Assembly (NCBI GenBank): GCA_036417435.1
Contig: CM070904.1
Span: forward strand, 127,968,695 to 128,032,694
Length of the DNA: 64,000 nucleotides
Reading direction: 5' to 3'
Origin: Inia geoffrensis
Lineage: Eukaryota > Chordata > Mammalia > Artiodactyla > Iniidae
A model generated the notes under the pieces. It did no database searches, was not told where the DNA came from, and saw only the letters and a program-made list of their open reading frames with translations. The position numbers and the translations under genes are program-made. Of this stretch, positions 11,640-24,060 are shown piece by piece; the first letter of the stretch is position 1; each line of letters starts with the position of its first letter.

Positions 11640-12962
11640 GAATATTTGAGTTTAATTGAAATAGGACTCTTGGGGGCCAGATTTGTTTCTTAATCCACTG
11701 AGTTAGACGTCTTTTTCGCCCTTTTATGTAATAGTCACTGAATTTATATTAACTTCCATGACTTTAGATCTCTTATAGTTTTTGTATTCTTACTTTTGTA
11801 TCTCTTTTTATTAATGTAGTATATGTTATTGCACAGGACTCTAACTTCATTTTTCTTTTTTGCTCACACCATAAAGGATCTATTCTACTTGTTTTTTCTT
11901 CCTATATGCAATGCATTTGACCAATTATAAAATATGTATGTATCTATTAGATTTGTAAAAAGGGAAAGTAGGGAGGCATTTTAAAAAACAGTTGCCGCTC
12001 TTTTCTTTTTACTTTTTCTGTGTGAATATATTCTCTAGAGTAGACTGCATTGGTTCAAATTCTCACTAGCATTTTATAGCTGAATGACCTTGGCAGGGTG
12101 ACCTAACCATTCTGACCTTAATACTGTCACAGAGAGCACACAAACATTATCTATTATCATTATTTAAAAGGTGCCAAGCAAGTCAAGGTATGTCATCTGG
12201 AGGCATGTAGGTATGTTTGTGCCAATTTATTTGGTACATGAAAGATCATTTACACTGAAATTCTCAAGTTTTATACATTCTAAGCACAGCATTATCTTTT
12301 TTCTTCCACTAGCTTTCTTTTTACTTTGAGATTTTGTCATTTTTATTTATTTGGTTTGGTTTACCCTTAGATGTGACTCCTTTAAATGTTTATGGAAATT
12401 CTTCTCAAAATATGAAAGATTAAAGTCTAAAGTTTTAATATTTTTTTCCTTCTCCTTCTTAAAGTTTATGATGGGTTGAATTATATTATTGGTCTTCTAA
12501 AAGAAATAACTTTTGGATTTGCTTATTCTTTTTACTATTTTTGTTTTCTATTTCATTAATTGCAGCTTATTGTTTTTATTAATGCTATCATCCTTGTATC
12601 CCTTGATTTGTGTTATAGCTGCTTTTCTAATTTCCTTAGGTAAGCATTAAGTTCCTTTATGTTTTCTTAATAATGAAGAATTGAAGGTCATATATAAAAC
12701 ATTTTCTTGAATCCTTAGATTTTGGTATAAATTGCTCTCATTTTCTTTTTCTTAAATTTCTTACATTATTGATTTCCTCTTTGAGTCAGTGGCTATCTAT
12801 TTTTCTTAACAAGGTTGTTTCTTAATTCCCATATAGTTAAGATTTTTTGTAGCCATCATTCTCTTATTTTTCTCTAATGAGTTTGAATTATAATCAGAGA
12901 ATGTTTCTTATGGGGTCACTGCTTTAAAAAATTTCTTAATAGGTTTTCTTTATGGTCTAGTA
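11640..12962 (-). mobile_element. Ancient L1 ORF2 fragment (left part)
   Basis: AT-rich text with L1 ORF2 antisense phrases (CTTTTGGATTTGCTTATTC, TTTCATTAATTGCAGCTTA). It breaks off at TATGGTCTAG and appears to resume at about 28473 on the far side of the nested stack. A MIR-like fragment lies at about 12045-12190. Confidence 0.65.
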
Positions 12963-13134
12963 CAGAATTATCCAATAGAAATATACTGCAAGCCACATAT
13001 GTAATTGAAAGCTTTTTAGTAGACATATTAAAAAAAGCAAAATGAGGGTTAAAATTAATTTTAATAATATATTTTATTGAATCAAATATATCAAAACATG
13101 ATCCATTAAACATATACTCAATATAAAAATTTTT
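12963..13134. mobile_element. hAT-type DNA transposon fossil, left half
   Basis: Sequence from CAGAATTATCCAATAGAAAT to CTCAATATAAAAATT looks like the left half of a non-autonomous DNA element. Its right half is at 28310-28475, more than 15 kb away, with the L1 complex inserted between. Confidence 0.5.
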
Positions 13135-14225
13135 TCAGGTACTCATTTGCCATTGTTTCTTCCAGTTTTATTGAGATATAATTGACATGCAGCACTGTGT
13201 AAGCTTAAGGTGAACAGCATAGTGATTGACTTACCTAGATCATGAGATGCTAACCACAGTAAGTTTAGTGATCACCCATCATCGCATATAGATACAAAAT
13301 TAAGGAACAGAAAATTTTTTTTTCCTTAGATTGAGAACTCTTAGAATTTACTTTCAGCGACTTTCATAGATAACATAGAGCAGTGCTAATTATCTTTACC
13401 ATGTTGTACATTACATCCCTAGCACTTATTTCTCTTACAACTGGAAGTTTGTACCCTTTGACTGCCTTCATCCAATTCCACCCCCCCCCAACTCTACGCT
13501 TCTGGTGGCCACAAATTGAATTTCTATTTCTATAAGCTTGTTTGTTTGTTTTTGAAGTATAATTGATCTACAGCACTATGTTAGTTCCTATCACACTACA
13601 TAGTGATTCAGTACTTCCATACACTTCAAAATAATCACTACAGTAAATCAGGCTATGATATTCACCGTAGAAAGATATTACATAACTGTTGACAGTATTT
13701 CTCGCACTCTAATTTCTTAACTGTGACGTATATTTTGCAACTGAAGTTTGTATCTTAATCCCTCCCGCCCATTTCTCTTCTTCCCCTACTCCCCTCCACT
13801 CTATCAACTACATGTTTGTTCTCTGTATCTATGAGTCTGTTTCTGTTTTTTTTTTTTTAACATCTTTATTGGAGTATAATTGCTTTACAATGGTGTGTTA
13901 GTTTCTGCTTTACAACAAAATGAATCAGTTATATATATACACATATGTTCCCATATCTCTTCCCTCTTGCGCGTCTCCCTCCCTCCCACCCTCCCTATCC
14001 CACCCCTCTAGGTGGTCACAAAGCACCGAGCTGATGTCCCTGTGCTATGCGGCTGCTTCCCACTAGCTCTCTACCTTACGTATGGTAGTGTATATATGTC
14101 CATGTCTCTCTCTCGCTTTGTCACAGCTTACCCTTCCCCCTCCCCATATCCTCAAGTCCATTCTCTAGTAAGTCTGCGTCTTTATTCCTGTTTCACCGCT
14201 AGGTTCTTCATAACATTTTTTTTTC

Positions 14226-16289
14226 TTAAATTCCATATATATGTGTTAGCATACGGTATTTGTCACTCTCTTTCTGACTTACTTCACTCTGTATGACAGA
14301 CTCTGGGTCTATCCACCTCATTAAAAATAGCTCAGTTTCGTTTCTTTTTATGGCTGAGTAATATTCCATTGTATATATGTGGCACATCTTCTTTATCCAT
14401 TCATCCAATGATGGACACTTAGGTTGTTTCCATCTCCTGGCTATTGTAAATAGAACTGCAATTAACATTTTGGTACATGACTTTTTTTTTTTTTTTTTTT
14501 CTGTACGCGGGCCTCTCACCGTTGTGGCGTCACCCATTGCGGAGCACAGGCTCCGGAGGCGCAGGCGCAGTGGCCATGGCTCACGGGCCCAGCCGCTCCA
14601 CGGCATGTGGGATCTTCCTGGACCGGGGCACGAACCCGTGTCCCCTGCATCGGCAGGCGGACTCTCAAACACTGCGCCACCAGGGAAGACCCATGACTCT
14701 TTTTGAATTATGGTTTTCTCAGGGTATATGCCCAGTAGTGGGATTGCTGGGTCATATGGTAGTTCTATTTGTAGTTTTTTAAGGAGCCTCCATACTCTTA
14801 TCCACAGTGGCTGTATCAATTTACATTCCCACCAACAGTGTAAGAGGGTTCCCTTTTCTCCACACCCTCTCCAGCATTTATTGTTTCTAGATTTTTTGAT
14901 GATGGCCATTCTGACTGGTGTGAGATGATATCTCATTGTAGTTTTGATTTGCATTTCTCTAATGATTAGTGATGTCGAGCATTGTTTCATGTGTTTGGTG
15001 GCAGTCTGTATATCTTCTTTGGAGAAATGTCTATTTAGGTCTTCTGTCCATTTTTGGATTGGCTTGTTTGTTCTTTTGTTATTAAGCTGCATGAGCTGCT
15101 TATAAACTTTGGAGATTAATCCTTTGTCAGTTGCTTCATTTGCAAATATTTTCTCCCATTCTGAGGGTTGTCTTTTGGTCTTGTTTATGGTTTCCTTTGC
15201 TGTGCAAAAGCTTTGAAGTTTCATTAGGTCCCATTTGTTCATTTTTGTTTTTATTTCTATTTCTCTACGAGGTGGGTCAAAAAGGACCTTGCTGTGATTT
15301 ATGTCATAGAGTGTCCTGCCTATGTTTTCCTCTAAGAGTTTGATAGTTTCTGGCCTTATATTTAGGTCTTTAATCCATTTTGAGCTTATTTTTGTGTATG
15401 GTGTTAGGGAGTGATCTAATCTCATACTTTTACATGTAGCTGTCCAGTTTTCCCAGCACCACTTATTGAAGAGACTGTCCTTTCTCCACTGTACATTCCT
15501 GCCTCCTTTATCAAAGATAAGGTGACCATATGTGCGTGGGTTTATCTCTGGGCTTTCTATCCTGTTCCATTGATCTATCTTTCTGTTTTTGTGCCAGTAC
15601 CATACTGTCTTGATTACTGTAGCTTTGTAGTATAGTCTGAAGTCAGGGAGCCTGATTCCTCCAGCTCCGTTTTTCGTTCTCAAGATTGCTTTGGCTATTC
15701 AGGGTCTTTTGTGTTTCCATACAAATTGTGAAATTTTTTGTTCTAGTTCTGTGAAAAATGCCAGTGGTAGTTTGATAGGGATTGCATTGAATCTGTAGAT
15801 TGCTTTGGGTAGTAGAGTCATTTTCACAATGTTGATTCTTCCAATCCAAGAACATGGTATATCTCTCCATCTATTTGTATCATCTTTAATTTCTTTCATC
15901 AGTGTCTTATAATTTTCTGCATACACGTCTTTTGTCTCCTTAGGTAGGTTTATTCCTAGATATTTTATTCTTTTTGCTGGAATGGTAAATGGGAGTATTT
16001 TCTTGATTTCACGTTCAGATTTTTCATCATTAGTGTATAGGAATGCCAGAGATTTCTGTGCATTAATTTTGTATCCTGCTACTTTACCAAATTCATTGAT
16101 TAGCTCTAGTAGTTTTCTGGTAGCATCTTTAGGATTTACAGTTGTTACATCTTCTTCTTGGATCGCTCCCTTGATCATTATGTAGTGTCCTTCTTTGTCT
16201 CTTCTAATAGTCTTTATTTTAAAGTCTATTTTGTCTGATATGAGAATTGCTACTCCAGGTTTCTTTTGGTTTCCATTTGCATGAAACAT
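14226..16289 (-). pseudogene. L1 ORF2 remnant, internally deleted
   Basis: A short endonuclease piece ([23 protein letters not shown]) joins directly, at about 16135, to the C-terminal part of the reverse transcriptase region ([20 protein letters not shown]), so roughly half of ORF2 is missing, without loss of frame. A TGA at 15699-15701 is the one stop. The frame then continues to 14226 and passes through the CD SINE at 14482-14692. The catalytic reverse transcriptase motifs are absent. Confidence 0.85.
14482..14692 (-). mobile_element. CD-type SINE (copy 3) in the young L1
   Basis: Antisense on the plus strand, so in sense with the L1. Duplication of ATGACTCTTTTT. Confidence 0.93.
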
Positions 16290-16420
16290 CTTTTTCCATC
16301 CCCTTACTTTCCGTCTGTATGTGTCTCTAGGTCTGAAGTGGGTCTCTTGTTCCTATTCCCATTTTCTTAATTGTTTTGGGTTCGTTATTGTAGGTCTTTT
16401 CCTTCTGTTGTGTTTCTTGC

Positions 16421-17314
16421 TTAGAGGATTTCCTTTAGCAGTTGTTGTAGAGCTGGTTTGGTGGTGCTGAACTCTCTCAGCTTTTGCTTGTCTGTAAAGG
16501 TTTTAATTTCTCCATCAAATCTGAATGAGATCCTTGCTGGGTAGAGTAATCTTGGTTGCAGGTTTTTCTCCTTCATCACTTTCAATATGTCCTGCCACTC
16601 CCTTCTGGCTTGCAGAGTTTCTGCTGAAAGATCAGCTGTTAACCTTATGGGGATTCCCTTGTGTGTTATTTGTTGTTTTTCCCTTGCTGCTTTTAATATG
16701 TTTTCTTTGTATTTAATTTTTGACAGTTTGATTAATATGTGTCTGGGTGTATTTCTCCTTGGATTTATCCTGTATGGGACTCTCTGTGCTTCCTGGACTT
16801 GATTAACTATTTCCTTTCCCATATTAGGGAAGTTTTCAACTATAATCTCTTCAAATATATTTTCAGTCCCTTCCTTTTTCTCTTCTTCTTCTGGAACCCC
16901 TATAATTTGAATGTTGGTGCGTTTAATGTTGTCCCAGAGGTCTCTGAGACTGTCCTCCATTCTTTTCATTCTTTTTTCTTAATTCTGCTCTGCAGTAGTT
17001 ATTTCCACTCTTTTATCTTCCAGGTCACTTATCCATTCTTCTGCCTCAGTTATTCTGCTATTGACCCCTTCTAGAGTATTTTTCATTTCATTTATCGTGT
17101 TGTTCATCACTGTTTGTTTCATCTTTAGTTCTTCTAGGTCCTTGTTAAATGTTTCTTGCATTTTGTTTATTCTGTTTCCAAGGTTTTGGATCATCTTTAC
17201 TATCATTATTCTGAATTCTTTTTCAGGTAGACTGCCTATTTCCTCTTCATTTGTTAGGTCTGGTGGGTTTTTATCTTGCTCCTTCATCTGCTGTGTGTTT
17301 TTCTGTCTTCTCAT
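16421..17314 (-). pseudogene. L1 ORF1 with a single stop
   Basis: The frame encodes an ORF1p-like RNA-binding protein: a coiled-coil part (MIVKMIQNLGNRINKMQETF), then the RRM-like part (NIQIIGVPEEEEKKEG) and the C-terminal domain (ARISFRFDGEIKTF). One frame runs throughout except for TAA at 16979-16981. Apart from that stop about 297 codons survive, so the element is young. Confidence 0.85.
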
Positions 17315-18401
17315 TTTGCTTATCTTACTGTGTTTGGGGTCTCCTTTTTTCAGGCTGCATGTTCGTAGTTCCCGTTGTTTTTGGTGTCTGTCCCCAGTGG
17401 CTAAGGTTGGTTCAGTGGGTTGTGTAGGCTTCCTGGTGGAGGGGACTAGTGCCTGTGTTGTGGTGGATGAGGCTGGATCTTGTCTTTCTGGTGGGCAGGT
17501 CCACGTCTGGTGGTGTGTTTTGGGGTGTCTGTAGACTTATTATGATTTTGGACAGCCTCTCTGCTAATGGGCGGGGTTGTGTTCCTGTCTTGCTAGTTGT
17601 TTGGCATAGGATGTCCAGCACTGTAGCTTGCTGGTCGTTGAGTGAAGCTGGGTGCTGGCGTTGAGATGGAGATCTCTGGGAGATTTTCGCTGTTTGATAT
17701 TATGTGGAGCTGGGAGGTCTCTTGTGGACCAGTGTCCTGAAGTTGGCTCTCCCACCTCAGAGGCACAGCACTGACTTCTGGCTGCAGCACCAAGAGCCTT
17801 TCATCCACACGGCTCCTTTTGGGAGGTCTGAGGTCTTCTGCCAGCGTTCAGTAGCTGTTCTGTAGGAGTTGTTCCACGTGTAGATGTATTTCTGGTGTAT
17901 CTGTGGGGAGGAAGGTGATCTCCACATCTTACTCTCCCTCCATCTTCTCGGAAGTTCTCTCTGTTTTGTTATAGTTGTTCATGTTGTTCATTTGCTTTGC
18001 CTTTTATTTTCCACATGTAAGTGAAATCATACAGTATTTGTCTTTCTCTATCTGACTTACTTCACTAAGCATAATAGCCCCAGGTCCATCCATGTTGTCG
18101 CAAAAACAAGATTCCATTCTTTTTTATGGCTGAGTAATATGCAGTAGCCAATATTGTTGTCTATGGTAAATAATGCCGCAGTGAACATAGGGATGCATAT
18201 ATATTTTCTAATTGGTGTTTTCCTTTCTTTGGATAAGTGTGCAGAAGTAAAAATGCTGGATTGTATGGGGTTCCTATTTTTAATTTTTTGAGGACCCTTC
18301 ATGTTGTTTTCTATAGTGGCTTCCCCAGTTTACGTTTCCACCAACAATGTACGAGGGTTCCCTTTTCTCTACATCCTCACCAACACTTGTTACTTCTTGT
18401 C

Positions 18402-18616
18402 TTTTTTTTTTTTTTTTTTTTTTTGTGGTACGTGGGCCTCTCACTGTTGTGGCCTCTCCCGCTGCGGAGCACAGGCTCCGGACACGCAGGCTCAGTGGCC
18501 ATGGCTCACAGGCCCAGCCGCTCCACGGCATGTGGGATCTTCCCGGACCAGGGCATGAACCCGTGTCCCTTGCATTGGCAGGTGGACTCTCAACCACTGC
18601 GCCACCAGGGAAGCCC
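18402..18616 (-). mobile_element. CD-type SINE (copy 4)
   Basis: Target duplication ACTTCTTGTCTTTTT in old L1 sequence. Confidence 0.95.
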
Positions 18617-20063
18617 ACTTCTTGTCTTTTTGTTAATAGCCATTCTGACAGGTGTGCAGTGATAATCTTATTGTGGTTTTGATTTGCATTTCCTTGATGA
18701 TCAATGATGTTGAGAATTTTTTCATGTGCCTATTGGCCATCTGCATGCCTTCTCTGGAAAAATGTCTATTTGAGTCCTCTGCCAATTTTTAATCATGTTA
18801 TTTGTTGTCGTTGTTGACTTGTATGTTTTCTTTCCGTATTTTGGATATTAACCCTTAATCGGGTACATCATTTGCAAATATCTTCACCCATTCAGTAAGT
18901 GGCCTTTTCCTTTTGTTACTAATTTCCTTTGCCGTTCAAAAATTTTTAGTTTGAACTTGGGCGGGGTTTGTGCCGCGGCCGCAGAATGACGGCGCAGGTC
19001 AGGTCCCTCCGGTCTGCGGTCCCTGGCTCTGAGGTGGTCGATGGGACGGAGCGCCGCGGAGCAAGCGGCGGTGCCCATAGCGGGGCTGGGGCAGCGCAAG
19101 AGCCCGCTGGGAGGCTCGGGCATGGCAGGCTGCAGGACCTGAGCCCTACCCCTCGGGGAGCAACCTGGTGGCGGGCAATGGTGATGGAGGGGGGCCGCCA
19201 CTGCAGCAAAGCGCTGGGCAGTTCGGGATCATGGCCCTGGAGCAGCTCTGCTCTGTCCTGTGTGGTTAATAACAATACTTGTAGTGGAAGGGATTGCTGT
19301 GGCCCAAAAGACCCAAGATGGACAAAATATTGGAATCAAGCACATGCCTGCAACCCAGTGTGGGCTTTGGATTCAAACAGCAATGGAGGTCATTTTGCTT
19401 CACCAGATTATCCTGACTTATATCCACCAAACAAGGAATGTATCTACATTTTGGAAGCTGCTCCACGTCAAAAAGCACAGCTGACCTTTGATGAACACTA
19501 TTGTATTAGAAACATCATTTGAATGTCGGTTTGATCACTTGGAAGTTTGAGACGGGCCGTTTCGTTTCTCTCCACACGTAGATTGTGACTGTGGTGTGAA
19601 AAGCCCTCCATTAATTAAATCAACAGGGAGATTCATGTGGATTAAGTTCAGTTCCTATGAAGAACTTGAAGGACTGGGATTTCTAGCAAAATATTCGTTT
19701 ATTCCAGATCCAGACCTTACTTACCTAGGCGATGGCCAGTTTGAATTGTCAGGAGCTGACGGAATAGTACATTGGAATCAGGTAGAACAAGAGGAGAAAA
19801 CAAAACCCGGCCAAGCAGTTGATTGCATGTGGACGGTTAAAGCTAATCCAAAAGATAAGATTTATTTGAGGTTCCTAGATTATCAAATGGAGCACTCGAA
19901 TGCAAGAGAAACTTTATTGCAGTCTACGATGGGAGCACTTCTATTGAAAATCTGAATGCCAAGTTTTGCAGCACTGTGGCCCATGGCGTAATGCTTAAAA
20001 CAGGAGTTGGGGTGATACGGATGTGGGCTGATGAAGGTAGTCGCCTTAGCACGTTCAGAATGC

Positions 20064-20267
20064 TTTTTTTTTTTGTGGTACGCGGGCCTCTCACTGTTGT
20101 GGCCTCTCCCGTTGCAGAGCACAGGCTCCGGAAGCGCAGGCTCAGCGGCCATGGCTCACGGGCCCAGCCGCTCTGCGGCATGTGGGATCCTCCCGGACAG
20201 GGGCACAAACCCATGACCCCTGCATCGGCAGGCGGACTCTCAACCACTGCGCCACCAGGAAAGCCCC
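20064..20267 (-). mobile_element. CD-type SINE (copy 5) in the NETO2 retrocopy
   Basis: Splits the pseudogene coding sequence. Target duplication CAGAATGCTTTT. Confidence 0.95.
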
Positions 20268-20270
20268 AGA

Positions 20271-20984
20271 ATGCTTTTTACTTCCTTTGTGGAGCCTCCC
20301 TGCACAGACAGCACTTTCTTTTGCTATAGCAACATGTGCATCAATAATTCTTTAGTCTGCAATGGGGTTCAAAACTGTGCATACCCTTGGGATGAAAATC
20401 ATTGTAAAGAAAAGAAAAAAGCAGGACTGTTTGAACAAATCACTAAAACTCCCGGGACAGTTGTTGGCATTGCGTCAGGGATTGTCTTGGTCCTTCTCAT
20501 TATTTCTATTTTAGTACAAGTGAAACAGCCTCTAAAAAAGGTCATGGCTTGCAAAACTGCTTTTAGTAAAACTGGATTTCAAGAAGAGTTTGATCCTCCT
20601 CATTATGAACTGTTTTCACCGGGAGACAAGGAGATGTCTGCAGACCTGTCTGAGGAACTGGACAGCTACCAGAAGGAGCGGCGCTCCTCCTCTGCGTCGC
20701 CGTGCATCCACGACCATCACTGTGGATCGCAGGCACCCAGCATCAAGCAAAGCAGGACCAACCTGAGTTCCATGGAACTTCCCTTCCGAAATGGTTCTGC
20801 ACACCCGCAGCCAATGAAAACATTTAATAGCATCTTCAAAAAGAGAAGCTACACTTTCAAGCAGGCACATGAGTGCCCTGAACAGGCCCTAGAAGACAGA
20901 GTAATGGAAGAGATTCCCTGTGAAATTTGTCAGAGGGAGGGAAGATTCTGCACAAGCATCCATAGCCATCGATTTTTTTTTTAA
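20271..20984 (+). pseudogene. Longest open part of the NETO2 retrocopy
   Basis: About 237 codons remain open, covering the LDLa domain, the transmembrane helix and most of the tail. It starts right after a SINE and has no promoter of its own that I can see. The end is shifted out of frame by the L1 fragment at the natural stop. It is best read as an undecayed remnant of the pseudogene, not a gene. Confidence 0.7.
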
Positions 20985-21111
20985 CATCTTTATTGGAATA
21001 TAATTGCTTTACAGTGGTGTGTTAGTTTCTGCTTTATAACAAAGTGAATCAGTTATACACATACGTATATCCCCATATCTCCTCCCTCTTGCATCTCCCT
21101 CCCTCCCACCT
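20976..21111 (-). mobile_element. L1 3' end in the terminal codons of the NETO2 copy
   Basis: AACATCTTTATTGGAATATA to TCCCTCCCTCCCACC. Target duplication TAGCCATCGATTTTT on both sides. Confidence 0.93.
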
Positions 21112-22145
21112 TAGCCATCGATTTTTAATCTTCTAATGAAGGTGACATTATTAAGTATGTATGTATGTAGCCTACAGAGCACACATACTGTCTTCAGCAG
21201 CCAACCCTTTTCTCCTGTCAGAACTAGGAAGACCTTCATTCCCCATTAACCTAACGTTATGGTGAAGTTTTTATTATCTCAGGCAGTCTATATGTGTTAA
21301 CCCAACCAAGGAACTTACTCCATTCAGTAAAAAACAAAAAATAAGCCTCTATTGCTCAGTAGCATTTGGAGAGAGGAGGGGTAGTGGTGCTCCAGGCTCA
21401 GCTGCCTGCCTGTCTTAGCAGCAGGAAGACTGCTCTTGATTGACACAGCTCTGTCAATATTTTGATCCCACAGTAAGTTTAAAAGTAAGATTTTTTCTTC
21501 ACATTCCTTTTATTTTTTTCTTTTCTCTAAAGTTAACTTGTTTTATAAGCCAGTAATTTTACCCTTTCAGTTTCTTATATAAATGGTTCATGTATCACAC
21601 ATATTTCAATATACGCATTTGTTCTAGCATTTGTCAAAATATAACTAGTTACTGTGGTAAGTGCCAATTAAGACACTGGGTTGTGTTCTGTCCATTTGCT
21701 TCTTCTTGACTGGTTTCTATACTGCTGCCTTTTAATTACTGGATCCTTAGTCTTTATTTTCTGTGATATGATTTAGCACCTTTAAGTCACATTTTGTCTT
21801 AGTTATATTATACGAGAAAGTTTCATAATCCTGGGATGTATGCACCATTGCCAGTTATACCTAAAAACTTGAAAAAGATTAAAATTTTTAGAAATGCTTT
21901 GAAATTCCCCAAGTTTTATCACATTCAGTGATAGCCCATTCATTCCTGTGAGCAAAAAGGCATTTAATTCATTTCGGGGAGGCCTATCATTATATTCACT
22001 TCCTGTGTTTCTCATTACTAGATCTGTGTCTTTTATTATTTTTATGAAAAGATGATCTCACTCCCTTTGTGTTGGTTTATCTTATAGGATATGGTAACCA
22101 AGGTTGTATGAGAGTTAAAGGAAAATGCCTAAGAAATTGTATAAG

Positions 22146-22352
22146 CGGGCTTCCCTGGTGGCGCAGTGGTTGAGAGTCCGCCTGCCGATGCAGGGGACAC
22201 GGGTTCGTGCCCCGGTCCGGGAGGATCCCACGTGCCGCAGAGCGGCTGGGCCCGTGAGCCATGGCCGCTGAGCCTGCGCGTCCGGAGCCTGTGCTCCGCA
22301 GCGGGAGAGGCCACAACAGTGAGAGGCCCGCGTACTGAAAAAAAAAAAAAAA
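22146..22352 (+). mobile_element. CD-type SINE (copy 6)
   Basis: In the NETO2 copy 3' UTR. Perfect target duplication AAGAAATTGTATAAG. Confidence 0.95.
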
Positions 22353-23202
22353 GAAATTGTATAAGCCTTTAGATTGCTCCTTATTTGGGATAATACATTT
22401 TTCTAGTTCTTACCAAGAATAACAATTTCTACTTTTTTAAAAACTGCACTTTTGACCTTATTTTTTTATGGTATATAAACAATAATTTATAAACATGATA
22501 TAAAAACTCACTGCATTTTTTTAGACTTTTGATATTATTGGATACAGTACAAACTTTATTAAATCAAGATTAAAGAGCTACATGACAGATTTCTTTCAGT
22601 GTTAACATTAGCAGCTTTGTATACAAATATGCTGTGATGGAACTCTACACTATAATTTACTGTAAAGACCTTGGTAATGTGTACATAAGCATTTGTTTCC
22701 TCTTGTTATTGCATTTAGTTTACGATAAAATTTTCACTGTGTGATATTTATTGTTCTAAATCACTACACAAATCTGATATTAAAATATACATTATTACAT
22801 GAAAAAAAAAAGATTTTAGTCTGATATAGTCCCATTTGTTTATTTTGCTTTTGTTTCCCTTGCTTGAGGAGACATATCCAAAAAAAATTACTAATATTGA
22901 AGTTAAAGAGCATACTGCCTGCGTTTTCTTCTAGAAGTTTTATGGTTTCAGGTCTTAAATTTAAGTCTTTAATCTATTTTGAATTTATTTTTGTGCATGG
23001 TGTGAGAGAGTAATCCAGTTTGATCTTTTGTAGGTAGTTGTGTTTTCCCAACACCATTTACTGAAGAGGCTGTCTTCCCCTCATTGTATATTCTTACCAC
23101 CTTTGTCATAGATTAATTGCCCATGTAAGTGTGGGTTTATTTCTGCTCTATATTCTGTTGCATTGATCTATGTGTCTGTTTTTGTGCCAGTACCATTCTG
23201 TT

Positions 23203-23983
23203 TTTGTGTGTGTGTGATTCTCAACATTTTTATTTAAAATAATAGCTGTGGGGGGCTTCCCTGGTAGGGCAGTGCTTAAGACTCCACCTGCCAATGCAGG
23301 GGACATGGGTTCAAGCCCTGGTCCGGGAAGATCCCACATGCTGCAGAGCAACTAAGCCCGTGCACCACAACTACTGAGCCTGTGCTCTAGAGCCCATGAG
23401 CCACAACTACTGAGCCCTTGTGCTACAACTACTGAAGCCCACGCACGTACAGCCAGTGCTCTGCAACAAGAGAAGCCACCACAATGAGAAGCCCACGCAC
23501 TACAATGAAGAGTAGCCTCTGCTTGCCGCAACTAGAGAAAGCCTGTGCACAGCAACAAAGACCCAATGCAGCCAAAAATAAATAAATAAATAGTAAAAAT
23601 AAATAAATAACAAGTTTTTAAAAAAATAAAAATAAAATGAAATAATAACAGTGGGGAATACGACCATCTTTTCATATTTCCAAATGAACGCTTTAAATAA
23701 CCCCCAGTTTTTATTACTTACGTGTCCAGATTCCACCAGTTGTGCTTGGCTTCTTTATCTTTCTTTTTGAGCCCTCACTGGAATCATAAGTTTTCTTTCC
23801 ATCAAGGGAAGTTTGTCTGTGATGGTTTCTGGGCTATCAGAGTTGGCATGTACAGTTGCAAACATAGTTGGAGCAGCACTCACAGCTAACATACACTAAC
23901 ATTAACAGCAAGAAGAAGTTTTTTACATGGTGTTTCCTCTATGTGTATCATCCCACAAATTGCCTTCAATCATAGACTGAAGT
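23203..23983 (-). pseudogene. Retrocopy-like insert of unknown parent
   Basis: The L1 text around GTACCATTCTGTTTTT recurs on both sides (near 23191 and 23986), so this block looks like an insertion with target duplication. Read on the minus strand it ends with AAATAAAAATGTTGAGAATC and an A/C-rich tail, like an mRNA 3' end. A CHR-2 SINE (23254-23638) later entered it. I could not identify the parent gene; no long frame remains. Confidence 0.5.
23254..23638 (+). mobile_element. CHR-2 SINE, long form
   Basis: Sense copy with an AAAT-rich tail. Diverged duplication AATAATAGCTGTGGGG and AATAATAACAGTGGGG. Confidence 0.88.
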
Positions 23984-24060
23984 ACCATACTGTTTTGATC
24001 ACTGTAGCTTTGTAGTATAGTTTGAAACCAGGGAGCATGACACCTCCAGTTCTGCTCCTT

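Larger units (their letters stand above)
13845..17960 (-). mobile_element. Young L1 with internal deletions
   Basis: A minus-strand L1 of 4.1 kb retains a 3' end (poly-T and the AACATCTTTATTGGAG end at 13845-13875), part of ORF2, ORF1 and a 5' UTR reaching about 17960. Direct repeats of TCTGTTTCTGTT type flank it. It is shorter than a full L1 because ORF2 has lost its start and most of the endonuclease and reverse transcriptase. A CD SINE sits inside at 14482-14692. Confidence 0.88.
18955..22809 (+). pseudogene. NETO2: NETO2 processed pseudogene (retrocopy)
   Basis: An intron-less, 5'-UTR-to-poly(A) copy of NETO2, a CUB and LDLa-domain membrane protein that is an auxiliary subunit of kainate receptors. 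A GC-rich 5' UTR-like part (18955-19230) is followed by ATG at 19231 (MALEQLCSV), CUB-domain segments ([39 protein letters not shown]), the LDLa region ([20 protein letters not shown]), a transmembrane helix ([15 protein letters not shown]) and the cytosolic tail ([14 protein letters not shown]). Frameshifts, internal losses and insertions break it. A CD SINE sits at 20064-20267, an L1 end at 20976-21111 in the terminal codons, and a CD SINE at 22146-22352 in the 3' UTR. The copy ends in an A-run at 22801-22811 and is flanked by similar target sites (ATTTTTAGTTTGA near 18942 and GATTTTAGTCTGA near 22812) inside an L1. Confidence 0.93.

Noticed and set aside
18968..19522. A 184-codon frame that begins in GC-rich DNA
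   Set aside because: It is out-of-frame reading of the 5' part of the NETO2 retrocopy.
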